This document shows positions 9,458 to 15,652 of a DNA stretch of 42,007 bases, in pieces (the stretch's first letter is position 1; every line of letters starts with the position of its first letter). The DNA is from Betaproteobacteria bacterium (lineage in GTDB: Bacteria > Pseudomonadota > Gammaproteobacteria > Burkholderiales > SG8-41). Location of the stretch: the NCBI GenBank assembly GCA_025356695.1, contig JANXSE010000316.1:1-42007 (forward strand). The letters run 5' to 3'. The notes below the pieces were generated by a model. It was not told the DNA's origin. It saw only the letters and a program-made list of their open reading frames with translations, and did not search any database. The position numbers were made by a program, and so were the translations under genes.

Positions 9458-10003
9458 ATGAAACTGATGTCATGGGGTGCACGTTTCGTTTCATTGCTGG
9501 CGTTGACGGCCGCAAGTGCCGTCGCCGCCGATCTGCCGCCGCTGCCGCAGGGCCTGACAGCACCGGCCAAGCCGATCAAGATGCAGGCCTTCAACCTGCC
9601 GACCGCGGCGGGCGGCTTCGCCAAATCCGACGACTACAAAGACAAGGTCATCATCGCCCGCTTCTGGGCAACCTGGTGAGACATCTGCGTAGGTGAGATG
9701 CCCTCCGTGCAGAGGGCTCAGCAGGAATACCAGAAAAGCGGCATCCCGGTGATCGCGATTTCGCTCGATGGCGACGGCGCCAAGTCGGTAAAACCGTTTT
9801 TGAGCGAGCACAAGTACACGCTGCCGGTGCCGCTCGATCCCGAGATGCAGTTCGCGCGCTCGCTCGGCGTGCGCGTTACGCCGTGGACGGTGATTATCGA
9901 CCGCGATGGCAATCTCGTCGGCGGCGGTTACGGCCGTATCGATATGCAGAGCGCGGAGTTCCGCAACTACATCAAGGCGCTCTCGGCGAAGAAGCGGGGC
10001 TGA
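9458..10003 (+). CDS. Exported TlpA/thioredoxin-like selenoprotein (U-x-x-C), TGA recoded as Sec
   Basis: Read through one in-frame TGA (9677-9679), this is a 181-residue TlpA/AhpC-TSA-type thioredoxin-fold protein. A signal peptide (about 1-23, SAVA/ADLPP) sends it to the periplasm. The TGA falls at residue 74 inside FWATW-U-DIC, exactly where TlpA proteins have the first Cys of W-C-x-x-C. The second active-site Cys is C77, the only cysteine in the protein. The thioredoxin cis-proline motif VTPW (P142) and the IIDRDGNLVG strand follow in the same frame after the TGA, with no other stop. A strong ribosome-binding site (AGGAGG) precedes ATG 9458. A SECIS-like hairpin begins 17 bases after the TGA. 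Likely role: periplasmic thiol/selenol reductant, perhaps for the peroxiredoxin 42 bases downstream. Automatic annotation would split it into two fragments or call it a pseudogene. Confidence 0.88.
9697..9719 (+). promoter_or_regulatory. Candidate bacterial SECIS element for the TlpA-like selenoprotein
   Basis: Just after the Sec TGA, bases 9700-9705 (GCCCTC) pair perfectly with 9712-9717 (GAGGGC) around a six-base loop CGTGCA (9706-9711). Two more pairs below (9697-9698 with 9718-9719) leave T9699 bulged on the 5' side. There are 26 bases between the TGA and the loop. The loop has G-U at its second and third positions, and the bulged U resembles the E. coli fdhF SECIS bound by SelB. These features fit the published bacterial SECIS pattern (short stem, loop about 16-37 bases from the UGA, G near the loop start). 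Folding energy was not computed. Confidence 0.75.
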
Positions 10004-10045
10004 CCGGTTTTTTTGTAAGTCGCAATTAACCACAACGGGGGGACT

Positions 10046-10603
10046 ATGCAGATGACACGATGGCGGCAGTTGATGACAGGTGTATTGCTGGCGGCATGGG
10101 CGATGGCCGCGTCCGCGGTGAATGTCGGCGACAAGGCGCCGGAATTCGCGGCGCCTTCAAGCACAGGCAAGGAAATCAAGCTCGCGGATTTCACCGGCAA
10201 GAAACACACGGTGCTGTTTTTCTACATCGGCGCATTCACCAACACTTGAACGCAGGAAGCGCTGGCTTTCCAACTGGATCTTCCCCAGTTCGAAGCCGCA
10301 AATGCCCAGGTCCTGGGCATCAGTGTTGACTTCCCCGACGCCAACAAGGCCTGGGGTGAGAAGCTTGGTTTGAAGTATCCGTTGCTCTCCGACCTGCGCC
10401 GGCAGATTTCACGTGCCTACGGCGTGTTGCAGGACGACCCGGCGATGGCGCAGGACCCTGCGCGTATTCCGCAGTATCTGCGCGCGAAGCGTTCGTGGTT
10501 CATCGTCGACAAAAACGGTGTGGTGGTCTATGCGCGGGTTACCGACCCGCGCGGCCTCGTGCCGAACGACGAGATGCTCGAAGTCTTGTCGAAACTCAAG
10601 TAA
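10046..10603 (+). CDS. Exported peroxiredoxin selenoprotein (T-x-x-U), TGA recoded as Sec
   Basis: Read through one TGA (10247-10249), this gives a 185-residue AhpC/TSA (Prx) protein. A signal peptide covers about 1-24 (AASA/VNVGD), so it is periplasmic. The Prx start (VGDKAPEFAAP) is followed by FFYIGAFTNT-U-TQEALAF. The TGA is residue 68, exactly the peroxidatic cysteine of the T-x-x-C motif (T65 conserved). After the TGA the frame continues with VLGISVDFPD, YPLLSD, the Arg-containing KRSWFIVDKNG strand and a normal end at TAA. There is no cysteine anywhere in the protein, so it would be a one-Sec peroxiredoxin that needs an external reductant. The usual Pro four residues before the Thr is replaced (Y-I-G-A-F-T). 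GGGGGGAC precedes ATG 10046; ATG 10052 is an alternative. Same operon as the Sec-TlpA gene. Confidence 0.88.
10264..10297 (+). promoter_or_regulatory. Candidate SECIS element for the peroxiredoxin selenoprotein
   Basis: A stem-loop follows the Sec TGA. The lower stem pairs 10264-10268 with 10293-10297 and C10270 with G10292, leaving T10269 bulged. After a C-C mismatch, AACTGG (10272-10277) pairs with CCAGTT (10285-10290). The loop starts 28 bases after the TGA, inside the accepted range. It lacks a G in its first two bases unless the terminal G-C pair opens, so it is less canonical than the upstream element. A competing smaller hairpin, 10255-10260 with 10265-10271 (loop GCTG), lies only 11 bases from the TGA. 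Which one SelB would use is undecided. Confidence 0.5.
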
Positions 10604-10609
10604 TCCCTG

Positions 10610-10643
10610 CCGCAGTTCCCTCCATTTCAGGAGGGAACTGCGG
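10610..10643 (+). terminator. Hairpin terminator-like structure after the selenoprotein pair
   Basis: Seven bases after the peroxiredoxin stop, a perfect 14-bp inverted repeat (10610-10623 with 10630-10643) encloses a six-base loop ATTTCA. It probably ends the operon transcript or protects its 3' end. There is no clear T-run behind it, so classic rho-independent termination is not certain. Confidence 0.6.
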
Positions 10644-10700
10644 TGGCGGCCCTTCCTGTTTGCTTCGATGCACAATCATTGTGCGGCGCTTCATGCGTAT

Positions 10701-10730
10701 TTCACTTTGTCGCCCACAATTTGCTAGACT
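10701..10730 (+). promoter_or_regulatory. Possible sigma-70 promoter for the cyclase gene
   Basis: TTCACT (10701-10706) and TAGACT (10725-10730), with an 18-base spacer, resemble -35 and -10 hexamers. They lie 53 bases before the ATG at 10784 and after the preceding operon's terminator hairpin. Each matches the consensus at only four of six positions. Confidence 0.3.
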
Positions 10731-10783
10731 CCCCGTTCCGTCTCGAATCCCCCTGATCAATTTCCGCATCTACAGGAGAAGTC

Positions 10784-11791
10784 ATGGCTGTGCGCAAACC
10801 GAAAGTCAAAAACACGATCGAAAAACGTAATCGCAAACTGACGCGGAAAGACATACACGCCGCCGCCAAGCGCCTGAAGAATTGGGGCCGCTGGGGCAAG
10901 AACGACGAAATCGGCACGCTGAATTTCGTCACGCCCGATTGCATCGTCGAGGCCTGCCGCCTCGTCACCAAGGGCCAGGTCATTTCGCTGGCACTGAACT
11001 ACGACCAGACCGGCCCGCAGGGCGGCAAGACCAAATATCCTGCGCTTGGCCGCTTCAACCCGATCCACCTGATGACGCGCACCGGCACCGATGCCTATTC
11101 GGGCGTGCTCGATCATCGCAAGATCCGCGGCACCGACGACATCATCATCATGCCGCTGCAGTGCGGCACGCAGTGGGACGGCCTCGGCCACATCATGTAC
11201 TACGACCACATGTGGAACGGCTACGACTGCCGCACGGTCACCAGTGCCGGTGCGTCGAAAGGCGGCATCGAGAAGACCAAGGAAAAAATGATCGGCCGCG
11301 GCGTGCTGCTCGACGTGCCGAAGGCGCTGGGCATGAAATGGCTGCCGGACGGTTTTGCCGTCACCAATGAAATCCTCGATTACACCGCCGACAAACTCGG
11401 CGTCGAAGTGCGTCGCGGCGACTTTCTGCTGGTGCGAACCGGCCACGTCGAGCGCAAATTCGCCGACAAGAACTGGGACGGTTACTCGGGCGGCGACGCG
11501 CCGGGCCTGGCGTTTGAAACACTCGACTGGCTGCACAAGAAAGAAGTTGCGGCGATTGTCACCGATACCTGGGGCGCGGAAGTGCGGCCGAACGAAACCG
11601 AGGACACCAACCAGCCGTGGCACTGGATCGCCATTCCGATCATGGGCCTGACGGTCGGCGAGATTTTTGACCTTGGCGGTTTGTCGAAAGCCTGTGCCGA
11701 AGACGGCGTCTACGAGTTCATGTTCTGCGCACCGGCGTTGCCGATCACCGGCGGGGTGGGTTCGCCGGTGAATCCTTACGCGGTCAAATAA
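10784..11791 (+). CDS. Cyclase family protein (kynurenine-formamidase-like)
   Basis: A 335-residue protein of the metal-dependent 'cyclase' family (PF04199), which contains formamidases and related amide or lactone hydrolases. The family's H-x-G-T-H-x-D-x-P-x-H metal motif appears here as Q126-C-G-T-Q-W-D132-G-L-G-H136. The first two His are Gln, while Asp132 and His136 remain. Such GTQWDGLGH forms are common in one subfamily whose substrate is uncertain. No signal peptide is seen. A strong ribosome-binding site (AGGAGA) precedes ATG 10784. It is followed by a terminator hairpin at 11830, so it is probably a single-gene unit. Possible role: hydrolysis of a carboxylic amide or lactone. Confidence 0.85.
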   Translation: MAVRKPKVKNTIEKRNRKLTRKDIHAAAKRLKNWGRWGKNDEIGTLNFVTPDCIVEACRLVTKGQVISLALNYDQTGPQGGKTKYPALGRFNPIHLMTRTGTDAYSGVLDHRKIRGTDDIIIMPLQCGTQWDGLGHIMYYDHMWNGYDCRTVTSAGASKGGIEKTKEKMIGRGVLLDVPKALGMKWLPDGFAVTNEILDYTADKLGVEVRRGDFLLVRTGHVERKFADKNWDGYSGGDAPGLAFETLDWLHKKEVAAIVTDTWGAEVRPNETEDTNQPWHWIAIPIMGLTVGEIFDLGGLSKACAEDGVYEFMFCAPALPITGGVGSPVNPYAVK

Positions 11792-11829
11792 ATAGTGTCG
11801 TTCCTGGCGCCGCTCTGCGGCGCCGGAAC

Positions 11830-11880
11830 AACTGCGCGGGATCGAACGGACACTAGTGCCGTTCATCCCGCGCAGTTTTT
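11830..11880 (+). terminator. Rho-independent terminator of the cyclase gene
   Basis: Beginning 38 bases after the cyclase stop, 11830-11849 pairs almost perfectly with 11859-11877 (one unpaired base) around ACACTAGTG. The arm AACTGCGCGGGAT is matched by ATCCCGCGCAGTT. The right arm runs into TTTTT (11876-11880). This is the clearest intrinsic terminator in the window. Confidence 0.8.
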
Positions 11881-11894
11881 CTTCCCTGAATCTT

Positions 11895-11973
11895 GTAGCC
11901 CGGAAGGAGCAACGCGTATTCCGGGGTTCTGCATGCGAATGTCCCGGAATACGCTGCGCTCCTTCCGGGCTAC
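11895..11973. repeat. Palindromic REP-like intergenic repeat (full copy)
   Basis: A 79-base nested palindrome. GTAGCCCGGAAGGAGC (11895-11910) is the exact inverse of 11958-11973, and inside it GCGTATTCCGGG (11914-11925) is the exact inverse of 11943-11954. The GTAGCCCGGA core is a familiar type of dispersed palindromic repeat in beta- and gammaproteobacteria. A half copy follows the MmgE/PrpD gene at 13414, so the repeats bracket that gene. It could form a large hairpin in RNA from either strand. Confidence 0.8.
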
Positions 11974-12037
11974 GAACCCGCCCAACGGGCCGCGCTGTAT
12001 TTCTGCAACGCGAATCACTCCAGCACGGATGCCATTC

Positions 12038-13417
12038 ATGAAAAAAATTAAACCCGTCATCTCCCCAGTCATGCGCAAGCTCAGCGCCTACATCGCCGGC
12101 GCTGCGAAACGTCCGCTGCCCGCGCGCGTCACCGAACGCGCCAAACATCATCTGCTCGATACGCTCTCGGCGATGCTGTCGGGCGCACCGCTGCTGCCGG
12201 GGCGCCGCGCCATCGAATACGTCGGTGCCATGGGTGGCACGCCCGAGGCCTGCGTCGTCGGCACGCGCATCGTCACCACCGCGGTGAATGCGGCGCTCGC
12301 CAATGGCATGCTCGCGCACGCCGACGAAACCGATGATGCGTATTACCTGGCACTCGTGCATCCGGGTTGTGCGGTGGTGCCCGCTGCGCTGGCGATGGCC
12401 GAGCGCCAGCATTCGAGCGGACAGGCGCTATTGCGCGCGGTGGTGGTGGGCTACGACATTTGCGCGCGTACCTCAAAAGCACTCGGCATCGAACGCTTTC
12501 GTTCGGCCGGGCATTCGACGCACAGTTACGGTGGTACTTTCGGTGCGGCGGCTGCAGCCGGCGCACTGGCCGGCATCAACGCCGATCAGGCGCGCTGGCT
12601 GCTCTCCTATACGGCGCAGCAGGCGTCGGGGTTGTCGTGCTGGGCGCGCGACACCGAACACGTTGAAAAAGCCTTCGACTTCGGTGGCATGCCGGCACGC
12701 AACGGTGTTACGTCGGCCACGATGGTGGCGAGCCACTTCACCGGTGTCGAAGACGTGTTCTACGGCGACCGCGGCTTTTTTCATGCACATGAAAAATATG
12801 CCGAACCGGAAAAATTCGTCGCTGGCCTCGGTCTTGATTTCGACATCATGCAGACGGCGATCAAGCGCTGGCCGGTCGGTTACCCGATCCAGGCGCCGCT
12901 CGATGCGCTGTCGAACCTGATGGCAGCGCATAAAGTCAGCGCGCGCGATGTCGTACATGTCCAAATCACGTTGGACGAGCAGGGCGCGCGCACTGTCAAC
13001 GGCCGCACCATGGTCGACATCAACATCCAGCATCTCGCCGCCCTGATGTTGCTCGATGGCGACATCACCTTCGAAAGCTCGCATAGCGCCAAACGTGTGC
13101 GCGACCCGAAAGTATTGAAATTGCGCGAACGCATCGCGATTGTCGGGAGCGCCGCCTTGTCGAAAGCCAAAACCACGCAGGCGATCGCCGAGATCGTTAC
13201 GCGCGACGGGCGCAGGCTGCGCCACCATACGCGCGAGGTGCGCGGCACTGCTACCAATCCGATGATGCGCGAAGACATTTCCGCCAAGAGCCGCGCGCTG
13301 CTCGTCCCGGTGATGGGCAAGCGCCGCGCCGAGGCCTTGATCAAGGCGGTGCTCGATATCGACCGCCTGCGCGATGTGCGCATGCTGCGGCGTCTGCTGC
13401 AAAGTCAGAATTTGTAG
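12038..13417 (+). CDS. MmgE/PrpD family protein
   Basis: A 459-residue MmgE/PrpD protein, the family of 2-methylcitrate dehydratase and of iminodisuccinate epimerase / cis-aconitate decarboxylase relatives. It is soluble, with no signal peptide. Recognisable parts are the N-terminal helical domain with HHLLDTLSAMLSG, LANGMLAHADETDD with its His and Asp residues, and GHSTHSYGGTFGAAAAAG. The frame is open to 11795, but the upstream 81 codons run through a terminator and a palindromic repeat, so I take ATG 12038 (before MKKIKPV). The TAG stop is supplied by the downstream repeat. Without a prp cluster nearby, a methylcitrate role is unlikely; another dicarboxylate or tricarboxylate substrate is more probable. 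Confidence 0.85.
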   Translation: MKKIKPVISPVMRKLSAYIAGAAKRPLPARVTERAKHHLLDTLSAMLSGAPLLPGRRAIEYVGAMGGTPEACVVGTRIVTTAVNAALANGMLAHADETDDAYYLALVHPGCAVVPAALAMAERQHSSGQALLRAVVVGYDICARTSKALGIERFRSAGHSTHSYGGTFGAAAAAGALAGINADQARWLLSYTAQQASGLSCWARDTEHVEKAFDFGGMPARNGVTSATMVASHFTGVEDVFYGDRGFFHAHEKYAEPEKFVAGLGLDFDIMQTAIKRWPVGYPIQAPLDALSNLMAAHKVSARDVVHVQITLDEQGARTVNGRTMVDINIQHLAALMLLDGDITFESSHSAKRVRDPKVLKLRERIAIVGSAALSKAKTTQAIAEIVTRDGRRLRHHTREVRGTATNPMMREDISAKSRALLVPVMGKRRAEALIKAVLDIDRLRDVRMLRRLLQSQNL

Positions 13418-13447
13418 CCCGGAAGGAGCGCAGTGTATTCCGGGGTT
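13414..13447. repeat. Half copy of the GTAGCCCGGAAGGAGC repeat
   Basis: The first 16 bases are identical to the left arm of the repeat at 11895, and ATTCCGGGGTT is shared further in. The right arm is missing. Bases 13415-13417 (TAG) are the stop codon of the MmgE/PrpD gene, so the repeat has become part of the coding sequence's end. Confidence 0.75.
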
Positions 13448-13462
13448 GCGTGCGCCTGACCT

Positions 13463-13468
13463 TATAAT
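13463..13468 (+). promoter_or_regulatory. Consensus -10-like hexamer before the OCD-family gene
   Basis: A perfect TATAAT stands 35 bases before the GTG start at 13504, just after the half repeat. No convincing -35 is found 16-18 bases upstream, so this is a weak promoter call. Confidence 0.3.
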
Positions 13469-13503
13469 CAAATCAATGCGTCAACCTGCTGGAAATAATT
13501 GCT

Positions 13504-14499
13504 GTGCCCGACGAAAATAAACTGCTCTTCATCACCGAAGCCGATACGGTCGCGCTGTTGAACTGGCCCGACGTCATCGGCTGCCTCGCGGCGGCCTATG
13601 CGGCGCCAGACGAGCCGGCGGCAGTACCGCCGCGCGTGGTGGCGCGCAAAGAGGGTGCGTGGCTGCGCGTGCTGGCGGCGATGTCTTCCGGCAAACACAT
13701 GGGTGCGAAGATCATTGCCCGCGCGCGCACGCCGCAATTGAGTTATCTGATGCCGCTATGGGACCGCGAAACCGCCGAGCTGGTCTGCCTGCTCGATGCC
13801 AAACACATCACCGGCATGCGCACCGCCGGCACCACGGCGATGGCGGCCGATCGCATCCTGCCTAAAAAGCCGTTGCGCGTGGCGGTGCTCGGTTCGAGTC
13901 ATGAGGCGCAGGCGCATGCGGCGGCAATCGCTGCGGTGCGCACCATTGCCGCCTTGAAGGTTTACAGCCCGACGCCGGCAAGCCGCGAGAAATTCGCGCG
14001 CAAATTCGCCACGGAATTCGGCATTGATTGCAGTGCCGCCGAGTCACCGCGCGACGCCATTGAGGGCGCCGAGCTGATTCTGTGCGCCGCGCGTTCTCAT
14101 AATGAGAAACCCATTCTTGAAGGTGCCTGGCTCAAGCCTGGCGTGATGGTAGCGTCGATCGGTTCGACCCTGCCCGAGCAGATTGAGGTCGATCCTGAAG
14201 TGATCCGTCGCGCCGCGGTGATCGTTGCCGACGTGCCCGAGGAAGTCATGCACCAGACCGGTGACCTGCTGGCGGCGGCCAAAGCCGGTGTGGCTTTTGC
14301 CGACAAGGTGGTTTCGCTGCATGATCTGGTGCAGGGCCGCTGCTCCGTCGCGCAGACGGCCGACAATATCGTGTTGTTCAAATCGGTCGGCTCGGCGCTG
14401 CAGGACATGGTGGTGTCGGAACTCTGTCTCGCACAGGCGCGCCGCCGCGGCATGGGCACCGAATTGCCGGTCGGCCTGACGGTCAAGGGACGCAAGTAA
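13504..14499 (+). CDS. Ornithine cyclodeaminase / mu-crystallin family protein (first copy)
   Basis: A 331-residue NAD(P)-binding protein of the OCD/mu-crystallin family, whose members include ornithine cyclodeaminase, ketimine reductases and alanine or tauropine-type dehydrogenases. The nucleotide-binding turn is VLGSSHEAQAH, where the usual G-x-G-x-Q-A is altered to G-S-S-x-x-A-Q. Other family segments are ITGMRTAGTTAMAAD and the late DLVQGRC. It starts with GTG at 13504; no better in-frame start is seen. It probably forms a transcription unit with the DapA-like gene 33 bases downstream. A second, distant family member lies at 35092-36054. Substrate unknown; imine reduction or deamination of an amino acid is the family norm. 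Confidence 0.82.
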   Translation: MPDENKLLFITEADTVALLNWPDVIGCLAAAYAAPDEPAAVPPRVVARKEGAWLRVLAAMSSGKHMGAKIIARARTPQLSYLMPLWDRETAELVCLLDAKHITGMRTAGTTAMAADRILPKKPLRVAVLGSSHEAQAHAAAIAAVRTIAALKVYSPTPASREKFARKFATEFGIDCSAAESPRDAIEGAELILCAARSHNEKPILEGAWLKPGVMVASIGSTLPEQIEVDPEVIRRAAVIVADVPEEVMHQTGDLLAAAKAGVAFADKVVSLHDLVQGRCSVAQTADNIVLFKSVGSALQDMVVSELCLAQARRRGMGTELPVGLTVKGRK

Positions 14500-14532
14500 A
14501 ATCAACCCCAACGATGCATCGAGGAGTTTGTA

Positions 14533-15552
14533 ATGGTCCGCTATGAAAAGAATGAAGCCCGCGCCTGGGCGCGCGAAAACATGAAGGGCATGGCGAATGT
14601 GGTCATTCCCTCGTATACGCAGGACCTCGAGCATCTGAACGAGAAGGGCATCCGCCACGACATCCGCACTTGTATCCAATATGGCTTCTGGGGTACGTTG
14701 CTGGCCTCCGAGGTGGCGATCACCGTCGATGAATACCGGCAGTTCGTCGAGTGGTCACACGACGAGGCGGGCGGCAAACTCACGCTGATCCATCACGCTG
14801 CCTTCGGCACGCTGGCGCAGAATGTCGCCGCCGTGAAAGCCGCCGAGAAAGCCGGCGCCGAACTCGTGCTGCTGGCCTATCCGCATAACTTTTACGCTAC
14901 CACCGAGCAGCACATCTTTGATTACACGAAGGCATTTTGCGATGCCACGCGGTTGGGCGTGATCCTGTTTCCGGTGCCGCACTGGGGTTTCGAGCGCGTG
15001 CATCCGGCCGGCATGAGCCCCGATCTGATCAAAAAAATGGTCAAGGAAATCCCCAACATCGTTTGCATCAAGGCCGAGGGCGGCATGCCGACACCGGCGG
15101 GTTTTGTCGAAACGTGGAAGAACCACGCGCACGAGGTGGTGGTGACCTGTCCGCTGGAGGCCGATGCGATCCCGTTCATGGGCCTGGTGCCGATGCAATT
15201 TTCGGGCACCAGCAACACCGGTTACTTCGGCGATACCATACCGCGCATGTTCAACCTTGCACGCGACGGCAAGTTCGACGAGGCGATGAAGATTTACTGG
15301 CAGATCCATCCGGCGCGCATGGCGCAGAAGGCGGCCGGCGCCAGTTACATGCCGGGCACCGCGGTGATTAACCGCATGGACTGGAAATATCAAACGTGGC
15401 TCGCCGGTTTCAACGGCGGCCCGCTGCGCCAGCCGACGATGAAAATCGTCGATCGCAACATGCGCATCCTGCGCGAGGGACTGAAAAAGTCCGGACTCAG
15501 TGTGACGTCCGATCCGGACAGCGAGTATTTTGTCGGTCGCCATCCGGCCTGA
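14533..15552 (+). CDS. Dihydrodipicolinate synthase / N-acetylneuraminate lyase (DapA-NanA) family aldolase
   Basis: A 339-residue class I (Schiff-base) aldolase of the DHDPS family. The lysine expected to bind pyruvate or another 2-oxo acid is K180 in CIKAEGG. AYPHNFYATT and the late FSGTSNTGYFGD match family regions. At the place of the DHDPS general-base Tyr (Tyr133 in E. coli DapA, in a Y-N-V-P context) the sequence appears to read F-P-V-P (F146), which suggests a different reaction from true DapA. AGGAG precedes ATG 14533. It lies between an OCD-like gene and four Bug genes, so a catabolic aldolase or dehydratase acting on an imported organic acid fits better than lysine synthesis. Confidence 0.85.
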   Translation: MVRYEKNEARAWARENMKGMANVVIPSYTQDLEHLNEKGIRHDIRTCIQYGFWGTLLASEVAITVDEYRQFVEWSHDEAGGKLTLIHHAAFGTLAQNVAAVKAAEKAGAELVLLAYPHNFYATTEQHIFDYTKAFCDATRLGVILFPVPHWGFERVHPAGMSPDLIKKMVKEIPNIVCIKAEGGMPTPAGFVETWKNHAHEVVVTCPLEADAIPFMGLVPMQFSGTSNTGYFGDTIPRMFNLARDGKFDEAMKIYWQIHPARMAQKAAGASYMPGTAVINRMDWKYQTWLAGFNGGPLRQPTMKIVDRNMRILREGLKKSGLSVTSDPDSEYFVGRHPA

Positions 15553-15652
15553 GACAAGGCGCGCGGTTGTTGCGACCGGGCCGGCAGCGGTACTGCAGCA
15601 ATGCAGTAAACTGACAGATTGCCGGCAACCATTTCATTGCGTGGAGACTCGA

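Noticed and set aside
9458..10603. Reading the two TGA-interrupted redox genes as pseudogenes or sequencing errors
   Set aside because: Both stops are TGA, both fall exactly on the catalytic Cys codon, the frames are otherwise intact, both have signal peptides and ribosome-binding sites, and SECIS-like hairpins follow. Two independent errors at these exact codons are very unlikely.
11795..12037. N-terminal extension of the MmgE/PrpD gene
   Set aside because: The extension would be encoded by the upstream terminator and a palindromic repeat, and the peptide looks non-native. ATG 12038 fits the family start.
10757..12412. 551-residue minus-strand open frame
   Set aside because: It crosses the cyclase gene, a terminator and a repeat. 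Composition is typical of antisense frames in GC-rich DNA.
14533..15552. Calling this gene dapA (lysine biosynthesis)
   Set aside because: The genetic context is catabolic, the length exceeds typical DapA (about 290), and the catalytic Tyr region differs.
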